This document shows positions 46,011 through 55,163 of a stretch of DNA of 64,000 bases, one piece after another. Made by a program: the position numbers and the translations under genes. Origin of the DNA: Nitratidesulfovibrio sp. SRB-5 (lineage in GTDB: Bacteria > Desulfobacterota > Desulfovibrionia > Desulfovibrionales > Desulfovibrionaceae); the NCBI RefSeq assembly GCF_019931275.1, contig NZ_JAIOTY010000002.1:640131-704130 (forward strand). The letters are read 5' to 3'. The notes under the pieces were generated by a model, which was given only the letters and a program-made list of their open reading frames with translations, made no database searches and was not told the origin of the DNA. The first letter of the stretch is position 1. Each line of letters begins with the position of its first letter.

Positions 46011-46544
46011 ATGAACGACGTAAAGCGGCAGGCGCGGCGGGTGTATCTGGTGGGGCCGCGCGCCAGCGGCAAGACCACGGTGGGCAAGGCCCTGGCAGCC
46101 CGCGCCGGTTGGCATTTCGAGGATACCGACGCCACGCTTACCGCCACGGCGGGCATGACCGTGGAGCAGATCGTGGAGCGCGAAGGCTGGGAAGGATTCC
46201 GGCGGCGCGAAACCGAGGCCCTGTGCGCAACCCTTGGCCGTGACGGTCTGGTGGTGGCCACCGGCGGCGGCATGGTGCTGGCGGAAGAAAACCGGCGCAT
46301 GCTGCGGGACGGGGGCCTTGTGGCCTACCTGTGCGGCAGCGTGGACCTGCTGGCCGGACGCCTTGCGCGCGACCCGCTGGCCGCGCAGCGCCCCTCGCTG
46401 ACCGGGCGGCCCATCGCCGAAGAGGTGGCCGAGGTGCTGGCCGCGCGCGAACCCCTGTACCGGGAATGCGCGCATGTGGCGCTGGACGCCGGGGACGACC
46501 TGCGGGCGCTGGTGGAGCGGCTGGCCAGCCTGCTGGAAGGGTAG
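46011..46544 (+). CDS. aroK: Shikimate kinase
   Basis: Phosphorylates shikimate in aromatic amino acid synthesis. The 177-residue P-loop kinase has Walker A GPRASGKT (15-22), DTD for shikimate/Mg binding in FEDTDATL, the GWEGFRRRE lid-proximal segment, [10 protein letters not shown] and the Arg of RPSLTGRP. aroC follows about 1.2 kb downstream with uspA in between. Its TAG stop is the first triplet of a family B element. Confidence 0.95.
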   Translation: MNDVKRQARRVYLVGPRASGKTTVGKALAARAGWHFEDTDATLTATAGMTVEQIVEREGWEGFRRRETEALCATLGRDGLVVATGGGMVLAEENRRMLRDGGLVAYLCGSVDLLAGRLARDPLAAQRPSLTGRPIAEEVAEVLAAREPLYRECAHVALDAGDDLRALVERLASLLEG

Positions 46545-46710
46545 GGGCTGTTCCCGAATTGTCTTCCCGCCAGTTGGAAACCGTCCCGAAAGGCGCGAAG
46601 CGTGCCCGTTGGGCGAGCTTGCGGGCCTTGCGGCTGCCGCATATTCCCCCACGCCAGGGGTATTTTTTTCGCCAACGAGCGGGAATCCCAATTCATGAAC
46701 AGTCCCTGAC
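46542..46710 (+). repeat. Inverted-repeat element, family B copy 2
   Basis: The shortest copy (169 bases). It starts TAGGGGCTGTTCCCGAATTG at the aroK stop and ends AATTCATGAACAGTCCCTGA. The inner arms are CCCGCCAGTTGG and CCAACGAGCGGG, changed together relative to copy 3 (TTCGCTCGTTGG/CCAACGAACGAA). The CCCGAAAGGCGCG core is shared. The remainder of the gap to 46889 shows no gene. Confidence 0.8.
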
Positions 46711-46889
46711 GCGTGCTCGTCAGCCCGCAGGGCCGGGTGCGCACATGCCCGGTTTCCCTTGGCCTTGGGCGGCTGCGGACCGTCGCGCCCCCTTGCCATG
46801 CCCGCCCCAGCGGGGGCATAGTGGCACACCCGCGCGCCGTGGCAGCGCGCGACGGCCATGCCATCGCTGTGTTCATCCGTGAGGTCGCC

Positions 46890-47312
46890 ATGCAGATTCG
46901 CAAGATACTCGTTCCCGTGGATGGTTCCGACTACTCGCAGCGCGCGGCGGAATACGCCGCCGACTTCGCGAAAATGGTGGGGGCAGAGGTGGTGCTGCTC
47001 ATCTGCCGCATGTCCATCCCCCCCATTCTCGGGCAGGTGGCCTACGACCAGGCCCGCAATTCGCTGGTGGCCCAGGCCGAGGAAGTGCTGGAACCCTGTC
47101 GCCGCCTGCTGCGCGAGCGCAACGTGCCCTTTGCCGACCGGGTGCTGGAAGGCAAGGTGGAGGTGGCCATCGTGGATGCCGCCGACTACGAGCGCTGCGA
47201 CCTGATAATCATGGGCTCGCGCGGGCACTCGGAACTGGAGGGGCTGCTGCTGGGCAGCGTCACCCACCGGGTGTTGCAGATGGCGTCGTGTCCCGTGATG
47301 GTCATCCGGTAG
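46890..47312 (+). CDS. Universal stress protein, UspA family
   Basis: A 140-residue single-domain protein: [12 protein letters not shown] at the start, and the ATP-binding pattern G-x2-G-x9-G(S/T) in [23 protein letters not shown]. It is likely an ATP-binding stress protein; partner and trigger are unknown. GAGG precedes the ATG. The TAG stop is the first triplet of a family B element, as with aroK. Confidence 0.93.
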   Translation: MQIRKILVPVDGSDYSQRAAEYAADFAKMVGAEVVLLICRMSIPPILGQVAYDQARNSLVAQAEEVLEPCRRLLRERNVPFADRVLEGKVEVAIVDAADYERCDLIIMGSRGHSELEGLLLGSVTHRVLQMASCPVMVIR

Positions 47313-47698
47313 GGGCTGTATCCAAATTGTCTTTTCGCTCGTTGGCTGGCCGACCCGAAGGGCGCGTAGCGTGCCCGTTAAGCGAGTCTGCGAGCTATAC
47401 GGGCATCGAGCGCAGAGCGGTCAAAATTCACCTGCCATAGCTTTGCTGTCCTTATCCGTAAGACTCGCGCTACGCGCTCGCCTAACGGCTAAGGCTCGGT
47501 TGAGTACGATAAGAGTACGCGTTGCGGTCCTCATCCGTAAGGTTCGCTTCGCTCACCCAACGGCTGAGGCGCGCTGCGGTCGCCATCCGTAATGCTCGAA
47601 GACTCGCATAACGGCTGCCGCACTCCCTCATGGCAGGCTTGTTTTCCTTGCCAACGAACGAAAATTTTAATTTGGAAACAGCCCCTGAGACGAAACCT
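47310..47698 (+). repeat. Inverted-repeat element, family B copy 3
   Basis: The longest and best-preserved copy (389 bases). Its ends TAGGGGCTGTATCCAAATTG and AATTTGGAAACAGCCCCTGA are inverted repeats that extend to TTCGCTCGTTGGC/GCCAACGAACGAA. Inside are at least four REP-like hairpins: 47370-47405, 47440-47494 (CCTTA/TAAGG), 47525-47575 (CCTCA/TGAGG) and 47577-47625. It fills the whole uspA-aroC gap. Confidence 0.85.
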
Positions 47699-47724
47699 GC
47701 GCGTCCCGGCTGGCAGGAGTACCC

Positions 47725-48786
47725 ATGAGCGGCAACACCTTCGGTCGCATCTTCCGGCTGACCACCTACGGCGAATCGCACGGCCCCGGCCTTGGCGGCG
47801 TGGTGGACGGCTGCCCCGCCGGGGTGCCGCTGGACGAATCGGTCATCCAGCGCGAACTGGACCTGCGCCGCCCCGGCAGCGCGTCCGCCGGTCTTGCGGG
47901 TACGGCCCGCAAGGAATCGGATACCGTGCGCCTGCTTTCCGGCGTGTTCGAAGGGGTCACCACCGGCACCCCCATCGGGTTCCACATCGCCAACGAAGAC
48001 CAGCGTTCGCGCGACTACGGCGACCTGGCCAAGTTGTACCGCCCCGGCCATGCGGACATCACCTACGACGCCAAGTACGGCCTGCGCGACTTTCGCGGCG
48101 GTGGCCGGGCATCGGGACGCGAGACCGTGTCGCGCGTGGCGGGCGGCGCCGTGGCGCTGGCCTTGCTGGCCATGCACGACATAGAGGTGCGCGCCTACAC
48201 CGTGGAGATCGGCGGCGTGCCCGCCGACGTCGTGGACCCGGCGGGCGCGCAGGAGCGGCTGTTCTTTTCGCCCGACCCGGACGTTGTGCCCGCGTGGGAA
48301 TCGCTGGTGCACGACGTGCGGGCCGAGGGCGACACCCTGGGCGGCATCGTGCAGGTGGAGGCCACCGGCGTGCCCGCCGGGCTTGGCGAGCCGGTGTTCG
48401 ACAAGCTGGACGCCCTGCTGGCCCACGCCATGATGTCCGTGGGCGCGGTAAAGGCCGTGGAGGTGGGCGCGGGCCTTGAGGCGGCGCGCCTGCGCGGCAG
48501 CGAGAACAACGACCCCATCATTCCCGGCGGCTTCCACACCAACCATGCCGGGGGCATTCTGGGCGGCATCTCCAACGGCCAGCCCATCGTGGTGCGCGCG
48601 GCGGTGAAGCCCATTCCTTCCATCGCGCAGGAGCAGATCACCATCGACACCAACGGCAGGCCCGCGCCGCTGCGCGTGGGCGGTCGCCACGACATCTGCG
48701 CCATCCCGCGCGTGGTGCCCGTGCTGAAGGCCATGGCGGCGCTGGTGCTGGCGGACAGTCTCCTTCTCCAGCGTCGCATGGGCTAG
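47725..48786 (+). CDS. aroC: Chorismate synthase
   Basis: Last step of the shikimate pathway, using reduced FMN. The 353-residue protein has TYGESHGPGLGGVVDG near the N-terminus, RSRDYGDLAKLYRPGHAD, the GGRASGRET segment, and the C-terminal GGRHDICAIPRVVPVLKAM. The start has GGCAGGAG upstream. With aroK it forms part of an aromatic synthesis cluster. Confidence 0.97.
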   Translation: MSGNTFGRIFRLTTYGESHGPGLGGVVDGCPAGVPLDESVIQRELDLRRPGSASAGLAGTARKESDTVRLLSGVFEGVTTGTPIGFHIANEDQRSRDYGDLAKLYRPGHADITYDAKYGLRDFRGGGRASGRETVSRVAGGAVALALLAMHDIEVRAYTVEIGGVPADVVDPAGAQERLFFSPDPDVVPAWESLVHDVRAEGDTLGGIVQVEATGVPAGLGEPVFDKLDALLAHAMMSVGAVKAVEVGAGLEAARLRGSENNDPIIPGGFHTNHAGGILGGISNGQPIVVRAAVKPIPSIAQEQITIDTNGRPAPLRVGGRHDICAIPRVVPVLKAMAALVLADSLLLQRRMG

Positions 48787-48787
48787 G

Positions 48788-48915
48788 GCAAATCGCGCCA
48801 TTTTGCCTTCGGGCATCGTCAAACATCGTTTTTTGCTCCGGTCGTGTATGGAAGAATACACTCCCTTCGCAAAAAACTCGTTTTCCTTGCCGGAAGGCAA
48901 ACTGACGCGATTTGC
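48788..48915 (+). repeat. Dispersed hairpin element, family D copy 1
   Basis: Starts two bases after the aroC stop. GCAAATCGCG (48788-48797) pairs with CGCGATTTGC (48906-48915); inside, TTTTGCC/GGCAAA and GTTTTTTGC/GCAAAAAAC stems enclose TCCGGTCGTGTAT and ATACACTCCCTTC, which also pair. A relative lies at 7458-7582 on the minus strand. Confidence 0.7.
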
Positions 48916-48973
48916 GAGCGCCAGCGCGGTCCATGTGGCTAAGCCGGACTGGATCTGAGTTTTCTCGAAGCTG

Positions 48974-49021
48974 AAACGCACACGGCGGACGCTCCTTCCG
49001 GAACGTCCGCCGTGTGCGTTT
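48974..49021. terminator. Bidirectional terminator between aroC and the HD-GYP gene
   Basis: An 18-base perfect stem AAACGCACACGGCGGACG/CGTCCGCCGTGTGCGTTT with a 12-base loop, between convergent genes. T-runs are short on both strands (TTTT on the plus strand). Confidence 0.75.
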
Positions 49022-49027
49022 TGCTTC

Positions 49028-51112
49028 TTACTGCCTCGGATCGCCGGGCTGTACTTGGTCGTCGGGCGGGCCGCCGGGCGGGTCGGGGTCCGGGGTGTGG
49101 CCCGGTTCCGGGTCGCGGTAGGCGGTGGCGATGCGCTTGAATTCCTCTTCGGCCAGCAGGAAGGCGTCCACCACGGCGGGGTCGAAGTGGGTGCCCCGGC
49201 CCTTCAGGATGATCTCGCGCACCTTGGCGTGCGGAAAGGCGGGTTTGTACTGCCGGGCGCAGATCAGCGCGTCGTACACGTCGGCCAGGGCCATCAGGCG
49301 ACCGGAAAGGGGAATGGCCTCGCCCGCAAGGCCTTCCATGTAGCCGCTGCCGTCCCATTTTTCGTGGTGGCTCCAGGCTATTTCCGCCGCCAGGTGCAGG
49401 AAGGCGTCATCCTCCATGCCCTGCGCCGCGTTGGCGATGATGTTGCGCCCGTGGCGCACGTGCTGGCGGATCACCGCGTATTCCTCGTCGGTGAGCTTGC
49501 CGGGCTTGAACAGCACGCTGTCGGGCACGGCCACCTTGCCCACGTCGTGCAGCGGCGCGGAATGGAACAGCAGTTCGATGTAGTCCTCGGTCAGTTGGGG
49601 GTAGGTTTCCTTGCCGCCCCCCCGTCCGATGTCCCGCAGGGACTCGGCCAGCGCCCGGACGTAGTGCTGGGTGCGCTTGATGTGCGCGCCGCTGATTTCG
49701 TCGCGGCTTTCGGCCACGGCGGTCATGGATTCCAGGGTCATCTGCCGGGCATGGTTCAGCTGGCGCAGCCGCACGAAGGCCATGCGCCGTTCCCGCGCGT
49801 ACAGCGCGAGGGACAGCAGCGCCCCTTGCGCAAGCGCGGCCAGCACCGGGGCGGCCATGGGCAGGGCCATGCCCCGCCACACGAACAGCGCTGACCCCAC
49901 GGCGGGCATGGTCAGGGCCACGGCCAGCGTGGCGACTCCGGCCTGCAATGGCCCGGCCCGCAGGAACAGCAGTCCGGCCAGCAGGGTGACCAGCGCCGCC
50001 GGGACGAGCCGGAACGCGACGGCATGTTCCGGCTCGCGCAGGGGGTTGCCGTCGAACAGGTTGTCCAGGGCCACGGCGTGCACTTCCGTGCCGGGGTAGT
50101 TGGACGACACCGGGGTGTGGTGCAGGTCGTTGAGGCGTGCCGCGCTGGACCCCACGATGACCATGCGCCCCTCGAACAGGGCCGGGTCGTGCGCGTCACG
50201 CAGCACCTCCGCCGCCGGGACGAAGCGGTGCGCCCGCGCACCCCCGGCAAAGCGCAACCGCATGCGCGCCGCCCGGTCCACCGGGATGCGCGTTTCGCCT
50301 GCCACCAGCACCGGCCCCAGCGCGTCCGTTTCCACGCGCACCTCGCGCAGGTTGCGCACCTGCATGAACAGGGCAAGCGCCAGGCTGGGGTAGTACTGCC
50401 CCTGAAAGCGATGCAGCAGCGGCACGCGGCGGATGCTGCCGTCCTCGTCCTTTTCCACGTTGATGAATCCGGACGCGGCCAGCCCGGCCTGGATGGGGCC
50501 GGTGTTGCACAGGATGCCGGTGGCCTCCGCCGGGGCGATGGCCGTGGTTTCTCCGGTCACGCGCACCGGGCGGGGCAGGTTTTCCGGGTCGGGAGTGACG
50601 AGGTCGAACAGGTGCAGCACCGCGCCCACGGCTTCCGCCCCGGCCAGCACGCTGCCGAAATAGGCGTCGTTGTCCTCCATGCCGCGCGGCACGCCGCTGA
50701 TGGCGATATCCAGCCCGAAGTCGCGCCGGAAGGCGTGGCGGATGGTGGCGATGGAGGTGCGGTCCGGCTCGGAGAACAGGACGTCCACCCCCACCCCCAT
50801 GGGCCGGGCGGCGGACACCCGCCGCACGATGCCCCCGGTAAGGTAGCGCGGCCACGGCCACTGGCCCGCCACGGCCAGGCTTTCCTCGTCGATGTCCACG
50901 ATGACCACGCGATCCGGGACATCCGGCGCGGTGGCCCGGGCCATGCGGCTGGCCAGCCCGTCGAGGATGCGGTTGTCCGCAAGCTGCACCAAGCCTTGCT
51001 CGGCCAGGCAGAACAGCGCGGCCAGCAGCAGCCCGGCCACGGTGACGGCGGCCACCAGCCGCTGGCGCGAAATGGTGACCAGGCGTGATGCGGGTTTGAC
51101 GGGCGTGGGCAT
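49028..51112 (-). CDS. CHASE2 sensor with HD-GYP phosphodiesterase domain
   Basis: A 694-residue membrane signalling protein. A hydrophobic segment (about 20-40) leads into an extracytoplasmic CHASE2 domain (VVIVDIDEESLAVAGQWPWPR at its start, shortened here) up to about 345. Three membrane helices (355-440) follow, then a cytoplasmic HD-GYP domain with LHDVGKVAVPDS and HHEKWDGSGYMEGL. HD-GYP domains hydrolyse cyclic di-GMP; here the name motif reads GYM instead of GYP, with HD and the other histidines kept. The C-terminal 40 residues are Pro/Asp/Gly-rich. It is last of an operon with FecR and OmpA genes. Confidence 0.92.
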   Translation of the reverse strand: MPTPVKPASRLVTISRQRLVAAVTVAGLLLAALFCLAEQGLVQLADNRILDGLASRMARATAPDVPDRVVIVDIDEESLAVAGQWPWPRYLTGGIVRRVSAARPMGVGVDVLFSEPDRTSIATIRHAFRRDFGLDIAISGVPRGMEDNDAYFGSVLAGAEAVGAVLHLFDLVTPDPENLPRPVRVTGETTAIAPAEATGILCNTGPIQAGLAASGFINVEKDEDGSIRRVPLLHRFQGQYYPSLALALFMQVRNLREVRVETDALGPVLVAGETRIPVDRAARMRLRFAGGARAHRFVPAAEVLRDAHDPALFEGRMVIVGSSAARLNDLHHTPVSSNYPGTEVHAVALDNLFDGNPLREPEHAVAFRLVPAALVTLLAGLLFLRAGPLQAGVATLAVALTMPAVGSALFVWRGMALPMAAPVLAALAQGALLSLALYARERRMAFVRLRQLNHARQMTLESMTAVAESRDEISGAHIKRTQHYVRALAESLRDIGRGGGKETYPQLTEDYIELLFHSAPLHDVGKVAVPDSVLFKPGKLTDEEYAVIRQHVRHGRNIIANAAQGMEDDAFLHLAAEIAWSHHEKWDGSGYMEGLAGEAIPLSGRLMALADVYDALICARQYKPAFPHAKVREIILKGRGTHFDPAVVDAFLLAEEEFKRIATAYRDPEPGHTPDPDPPGGPPDDQVQPGDPRQ

Positions 51113-51133
51113 GAGGTACCGTGTCCGAAAAAC

Positions 51134-51718
51134 TTAGCGGACCAGGATTTCCACCCGCCTGTTCCTCGCCTCGGCCACGCCGGGTGCGGTGGGCACCAGC
51201 GGGTCGTTGGCCCCGTGGCCGGACAGCGTCATGGCGCCTGCGGGCACCCCGCGCGCTTGCAGCATGCGGCGCACGGCTTCTGCCCGGGCCATGGACAGCT
51301 TCTGGTTGGCGACGGGATCGCCCGCGCTGTCGCTGTGCCCGATGACCGAGACGTTACTCACGGCGCGGCATTTGATGGTGTCGGCGGCCTCGTCCAGTGC
51401 CGGGCGGGATGTCGGCTCCGGCTCCGTGGATCCGGTGGGGAAGTACAGCAGGAAGCTCTTGGGCGGTTCCGGCATGGCGGCCAGCGTGCTGCCGAAGACG
51501 CGGTCGATCTCCTGTTGCGGCATCACCCTGGGCGGGGCGGGCCTGTCGGTCACCTGGGTGGATTCGTTGGCGGCGGCCAGGGGCTGTTCGGCCCCGCCCG
51601 CCCTCACCACCACTCGGCCCACGCCGCCGTCGTCGTCGGGCACCAGCACCACGGTGGTCTTGGGCGCGCAGGCCCCCAGCACAAGACACAGCAGAAGGAT
51701 GGAAAACAGCGTGCGCAT
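51134..51718 (-). CDS. OmpA-family outer membrane lipoprotein
   Basis: A 194-residue lipoprotein: signal peptide with lipobox LGACAPK (Cys17) and a C-terminal OmpA/peptidoglycan-binding domain (VSVIGHSDSAGDPVANQKLSM, then GHGANDP and ARNRRVEI). It would tether to the cell wall. It is 9 bases downstream of the FecR gene and 21 bases upstream of the CHASE2/HD-GYP gene. Confidence 0.92.
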   Translation of the reverse strand: MRTLFSILLLCLVLGACAPKTTVVLVPDDDGGVGRVVVRAGGAEQPLAAANESTQVTDRPAPPRVMPQQEIDRVFGSTLAAMPEPPKSFLLYFPTGSTEPEPTSRPALDEAADTIKCRAVSNVSVIGHSDSAGDPVANQKLSMARAEAVRRMLQARGVPAGAMTLSGHGANDPLVPTAPGVAEARNRRVEILVR

Positions 51719-51727
51719 GGTGCCCCC

Positions 51728-52195
51728 CTATTCGGCGCGGATGAGGAAACGGGTGCCGCGCACGCCCACGGCGGCCTGCGGCGTGCGGACCTTGACGGCC
51801 TCTGGCGCCAGCTTGGCCAGCCGACCGGAGGAATAGGCCGCCTCGCCGCGCTGCATGTACACGTCGAAGTCGTAGTCCTTTTCCAGGGGGACGAAGCGGT
51901 AGGACTGCACCGTCAGTTCCGAACCCGGCCCCACGGCGATGCGCGTGCCGTCCTGAAAGCTGACCCCGGCCTTGCCGTCCGGGCCGGTGCGCAGGATGTC
52001 GCCCACCAGCAGCGGGTCACCCGGCGCGGGAACGGAAGTGGCGGCGCCCCGCTGCACGGTGACCGCGCCGGACACCGTGCGGAAGTTGGCGGCGGGCGCT
52101 TCCGCCCGTGTCACGGATGCACACAGGACAAGTGCCACGGTCAACAGAGCCAGCCGTGCCAGCGGCACGCAGGCGAACAGACGTGTAATGCGCAT
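51728..52195 (-). CDS. Exported FecR-domain protein
   Basis: A 155-residue protein with a signal peptide (LALLTVALVLCASVTRA) and a FecR domain (VSGAVTVQRGAATSVPAPGDPLLVGDILRTG, of which only parts are quoted: GDILRTGPDGKAGVSFQDGT and the closing VRTPQAAVGVRGTRF). Such proteins sense or bind periplasmic ligands, and they recur beside CHASE2 signalling proteins. GGGGGGAT precedes the 52195 start. It is the first gene of the three-gene unit. Confidence 0.88.
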   Translation of the reverse strand: MRITRLFACVPLARLALLTVALVLCASVTRAEAPAANFRTVSGAVTVQRGAATSVPAPGDPLLVGDILRTGPDGKAGVSFQDGTRIAVGPGSELTVQSYRFVPLEKDYDFDVYMQRGEAAYSSGRLAKLAPEAVKVRTPQAAVGVRGTRFLIRAE

Positions 52196-52359
52196 GGAAT
52201 CCCCCCGGTATGCGTGTTTCGTCCGTATGTGCGGTTGGGACGGGGCATGCCCGTGTCGGCCTGTCCCGTCGAAAGGCGGGCGGCTGCCGCCTGTCCGATT
52301 CGCGTGGCTGCGCGGCGCGTGCCCGTCCGGACGCATGCGCAGGCTTGTCCGCATTGATT

Positions 52360-52388
52360 ATTTTGGCATTCATTTTTTGGGTATACAA
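52360..52388 (-). promoter_or_regulatory. Candidate promoter of the FecR-OmpA-HD-GYP operon
   Basis: In the only A+T-rich island of this gap, the minus strand has TTGTAT (52388-52383), a 17-base spacer and CAAAAT (52365-52360). Fair match to a sigma-70 promoter; it would give a leader of about 155 bases. Confidence 0.3.
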
Positions 52389-52722
52389 TTAGATTTCGAC
52401 ACAGGCGGGGCGAAAGGTCCGGAAGAATGCGGGCAGACGTGCCGTGCGCCCGCGCCCTGTGCGCCCTGTGCGCGCTGTCACCATCCTTGCGGCTCCATCC
52501 GCCGGGCGGCCCGATTGCCGCGCCATCCTTGACGGGTGCGGCACGAGCGGCTAGGGGCTGTTGCAGACCTTGCGGCATCTTGCGCCCCAGGCCGACGGTG
52601 CGCTTTCCGTGCCGTGCCGTGCCAGCCCGCGCCGTGCCCCGCGCCCGCGCGACCGGGTGTCTGCTGACGCCCCCGGCCCGCTCTTCTCGCCTCCAACCGG
52701 CTCGCCTCCAACCGGACATCCC
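52389..52722. other. Gap upstream of recD2
   Basis: No gene. TAGGGGCTGTTGCAGACC at 52552-52569 matches the end of family B elements, but no second end was found; it may be a remnant or chance. Two CTCGCCTCCAACCGG repeats (12 to 15 bases) stand just before recD2 (52687-52714). Confidence 0.35.
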
Positions 52723-55047
52723 ATGCAGCACGACCCGCGCAACCCGCGATCCTCCCGAATTTCCCGCTCCGCCGCATCGACCGGCCCCGCGTCCGATTCC
52801 GCGACCGGCGCTTCGTCCAAGGGGCAGCCCACCGCCAAGGCCGCGCCCATGCTGGCCGCCATGCAGGAGGCGCAGGACGCCCCGGAACAGCTTTCCGGCG
52901 TGCTCGACCGCGTCATCTTCCACAACGAGGAAAACGGCTACACCGTGCTGCGCCTGCGCCCGCTGCCCAAGGGCGACATGATCAGCGTGGTGGGGCACAT
53001 GGTTTCGCCGCAGCCGGGGGCCTCCTTGAAGCTGGTGGGTCGCTGGGTGAACAACCCGCGCTTCGGGCGGCAGTTTTCCATGGAAAATTACGAGAACCTG
53101 CTGCCCGCCTCTGTTGAGGGCATCCGCCACTATCTCGGCTCCGGCCTCATCAAGGGCGTGGGCGAATCCATGGCCGCGCGCATCGTGGATGCCTTCGGCG
53201 AGGACACCTTTCGCGTGCTGGACGAAGAGCCGGACAGGCTGCTGCGCGTCAGCGGCGTGGGCGGCAAGACGCTGGAACGCATCAAGGCGGGCTGGTCCGA
53301 CCATCAGGGCATCCGCGACCTGATCATGTTCCTGCAACCGCACGGGGTCAGCACCGCCTATGCCGTGCGCATCTACCGCCACTACGGGCAGCAGGCCCTG
53401 GCGGTGGTGCGCGAGAATCCCTACCGCCTGGCCATGGACATCCACGGCATCGGCTTTCATACCGCCGACACCGTGGCGGAAAAGCTGGGCTTCTCGCGCG
53501 ACAGCGAACTGCGGGCAGAGGCGGGCACCCTGTACACCCTGCAACGCCTGAACGACGACGGCCACGTCTACGTGCCGCACGATACGCTGATCACCCACAC
53601 CTCGGACCAGCTGGACATCCGCGCCGACCTCGTGGAGGACGCCCTGCGCACCCTGGAGATAGAGGAGCGCATCGTCATCGAGGAAATGGACGGCGAGCTC
53701 GGGGTGTTCCTTTCCCGCTATCATCATTACGAAACCAAGATCGCCTATTACCTGCAACGGGTGCTGCGTTCGCCGAAAGCCGTGCACTTCGAGAACCCGG
53801 AAGCCGTCATCGCCGAGGTGCTGGCCAAGCTGTCCATCACCCTTGCGCCGGAGCAGCTGGAGGCCGTGCGCACCGCCACCCGTTCCAAGGTCATGGTGCT
53901 TACCGGCGGCCCCGGCACCGGCAAGACCACCATCATCAACGCCATCATCAAGGTCTTTGCCGAAACGCGCGCCAAGATCCTGCTGGCCGCGCCCACGGGC
54001 CGCGCCGCCAAGCGCATGTCCGAGACCAGCGGGCGCGAATCCAAGACCATTCACCGTCTGCTGGAGTACAGCCCCAAGGAGGACGGTTTCGCCCGCAACG
54101 AGGACAACCCCCTCGCCTGCGGCCTGCTGGTGGTGGACGAGGCGTCCATGATGGACACCATGCTCATGTACCACCTGCTGAAGGCCGTGCCGCTGGGGGC
54201 CACGCTGCTCTTCGTGGGCGACGTGCACCAGCTGCCCTCGGTGGGGCCGGGCAACGTGCTGCGCGATGTCATCGCCTCCGGCGTGGTGCCGGTGGTGGAA
54301 CTGGTGGAGGTGTTCCGGCAGGCCGCCGAAAGCGAGATCATCTGCAACGCCCACCGCATCAACCATGGCGAGGTGCCGCCGCTGGAATCCTCGCGCGACC
54401 GGCTGTCCGACTTCTACTTCATCCGGCAGGACGACCCCGAGAAGGCCGTGGAGATGATCGTGGAACTGGTGCGCGACCACATCCCGCGCCGCTTCGGCCT
54501 GCATCCCGTCAACGACATCCAGGTGCTTACCCCCATGCACAAGGGCGCGGTGGGCGCGGGCAACCTGAACGTGCGCCTGCAACAGGCCCTGAACGGCCAG
54601 ACCCTGTGCGTGCAACGCGGCGAGCGCCAGTACCGTCTGGACGACAAGGTGATGCAGATCCGCAACAACTATGACAAGGACGTCTTCAACGGCGACATCG
54701 GGCGCATCTGTCTGGTGGACCCCAAGGAGCGCCAGCTCACCGTGCGGTTTGACGAGCGCAACGTGCCCTATGCCTGGGAAGAACTGGACGAGATCGTCCC
54801 CGCCTACGCCATCTCCGTGCACAAGTCGCAGGGCTCCGAATACCCCGCCGTGGTCATCCCCGTGCTGACCCAGCATTACATGCTGCTGCAACGCAATCTC
54901 ATCTACACCGGCGTCACCCGGGGCAAACGCCTTGTGGTGCTGGTGGGCGAGCCGCGCGCCCTGGCCATGGCCGTCAAGAACAACCGCATGCACAAGCGCC
55001 ACACCCGCCTTGCCCGGCGGTTGGCCTTGGGTGTGGGGGTGGGGTAA
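52723..55047 (+). CDS. recD2: RecD2-type ATP-dependent DNA helicase
   Basis: A 774-residue SF1B helicase of the RecD2/TraA-like family found without RecBC. The N-terminal OB-like region begins LSGVLDRVIFHNEENGYTVLRL, then helix-hairpin-helix repeats (IKGVGESMAARIVDAFGED). Walker A is GGPGTGKTT, Walker B VVDEASMMD, then GDVHQLPSVGPGNVLRD and the C-terminal SH3-like region with ISVHKSQGSEYPAVVIP. The N-terminal 45 residues are Ser/Ala/Pro-rich and not conserved in the family. No strong ribosome binding site is visible at 52723. Confidence 0.95.
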   Translation: MQHDPRNPRSSRISRSAASTGPASDSATGASSKGQPTAKAAPMLAAMQEAQDAPEQLSGVLDRVIFHNEENGYTVLRLRPLPKGDMISVVGHMVSPQPGASLKLVGRWVNNPRFGRQFSMENYENLLPASVEGIRHYLGSGLIKGVGESMAARIVDAFGEDTFRVLDEEPDRLLRVSGVGGKTLERIKAGWSDHQGIRDLIMFLQPHGVSTAYAVRIYRHYGQQALAVVRENPYRLAMDIHGIGFHTADTVAEKLGFSRDSELRAEAGTLYTLQRLNDDGHVYVPHDTLITHTSDQLDIRADLVEDALRTLEIEERIVIEEMDGELGVFLSRYHHYETKIAYYLQRVLRSPKAVHFENPEAVIAEVLAKLSITLAPEQLEAVRTATRSKVMVLTGGPGTGKTTIINAIIKVFAETRAKILLAAPTGRAAKRMSETSGRESKTIHRLLEYSPKEDGFARNEDNPLACGLLVVDEASMMDTMLMYHLLKAVPLGATLLFVGDVHQLPSVGPGNVLRDVIASGVVPVVELVEVFRQAAESEIICNAHRINHGEVPPLESSRDRLSDFYFIRQDDPEKAVEMIVELVRDHIPRRFGLHPVNDIQVLTPMHKGAVGAGNLNVRLQQALNGQTLCVQRGERQYRLDDKVMQIRNNYDKDVFNGDIGRICLVDPKERQLTVRFDERNVPYAWEELDEIVPAYAISVHKSQGSEYPAVVIPVLTQHYMLLQRNLIYTGVTRGKRLVVLVGEPRALAMAVKNNRMHKRHTRLARRLALGVGVG

Positions 55048-55092
55048 CGCGTTGGGGGAATGACGAAGATTTTTGAAGGGGAAAAAGCGTAC

Positions 55093-55163
55093 CGGGGGAA
55101 GGGGGGAAGCTTTGAAAAGCTTCCCCCCTTCCCCCGAACCCCCTTCCCCCCAGCAAATTTTTC
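55093..55163 (+). terminator. Long-stem terminator after recD2 (terminator family T)
   Basis: Perfect 21-base stem CGGGGGAAGGGGGGAAGCTTT/AAAGCTTCCCCCCTTCCCCCG with a two-base loop, followed by a C-rich spacer (AACCCCCTTCCCCCCAGC) and AAATTTTT. Same architecture as 42985-43050 and 58690-58749. Confidence 0.75.

Noticed and set aside
36312-47698. Family B elements as insertion sequences
   Set aside because: They have terminal inverted repeats but encode no transposase and show no obvious target-site duplication; reported as non-coding elements instead.
51574-51592. Another family B end (CAGGGGCTGTTCGGCCCCG)
   Set aside because: It lies inside the conserved reading of the OmpA-family gene, the match stops after ten bases and there is no partner end.
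52141-55002. Open frame of about 950 codons antisense to recD2
   Set aside because: Shadow of a G+C-rich gene; composition His/Gly/Val/Leu-rich and no motif.
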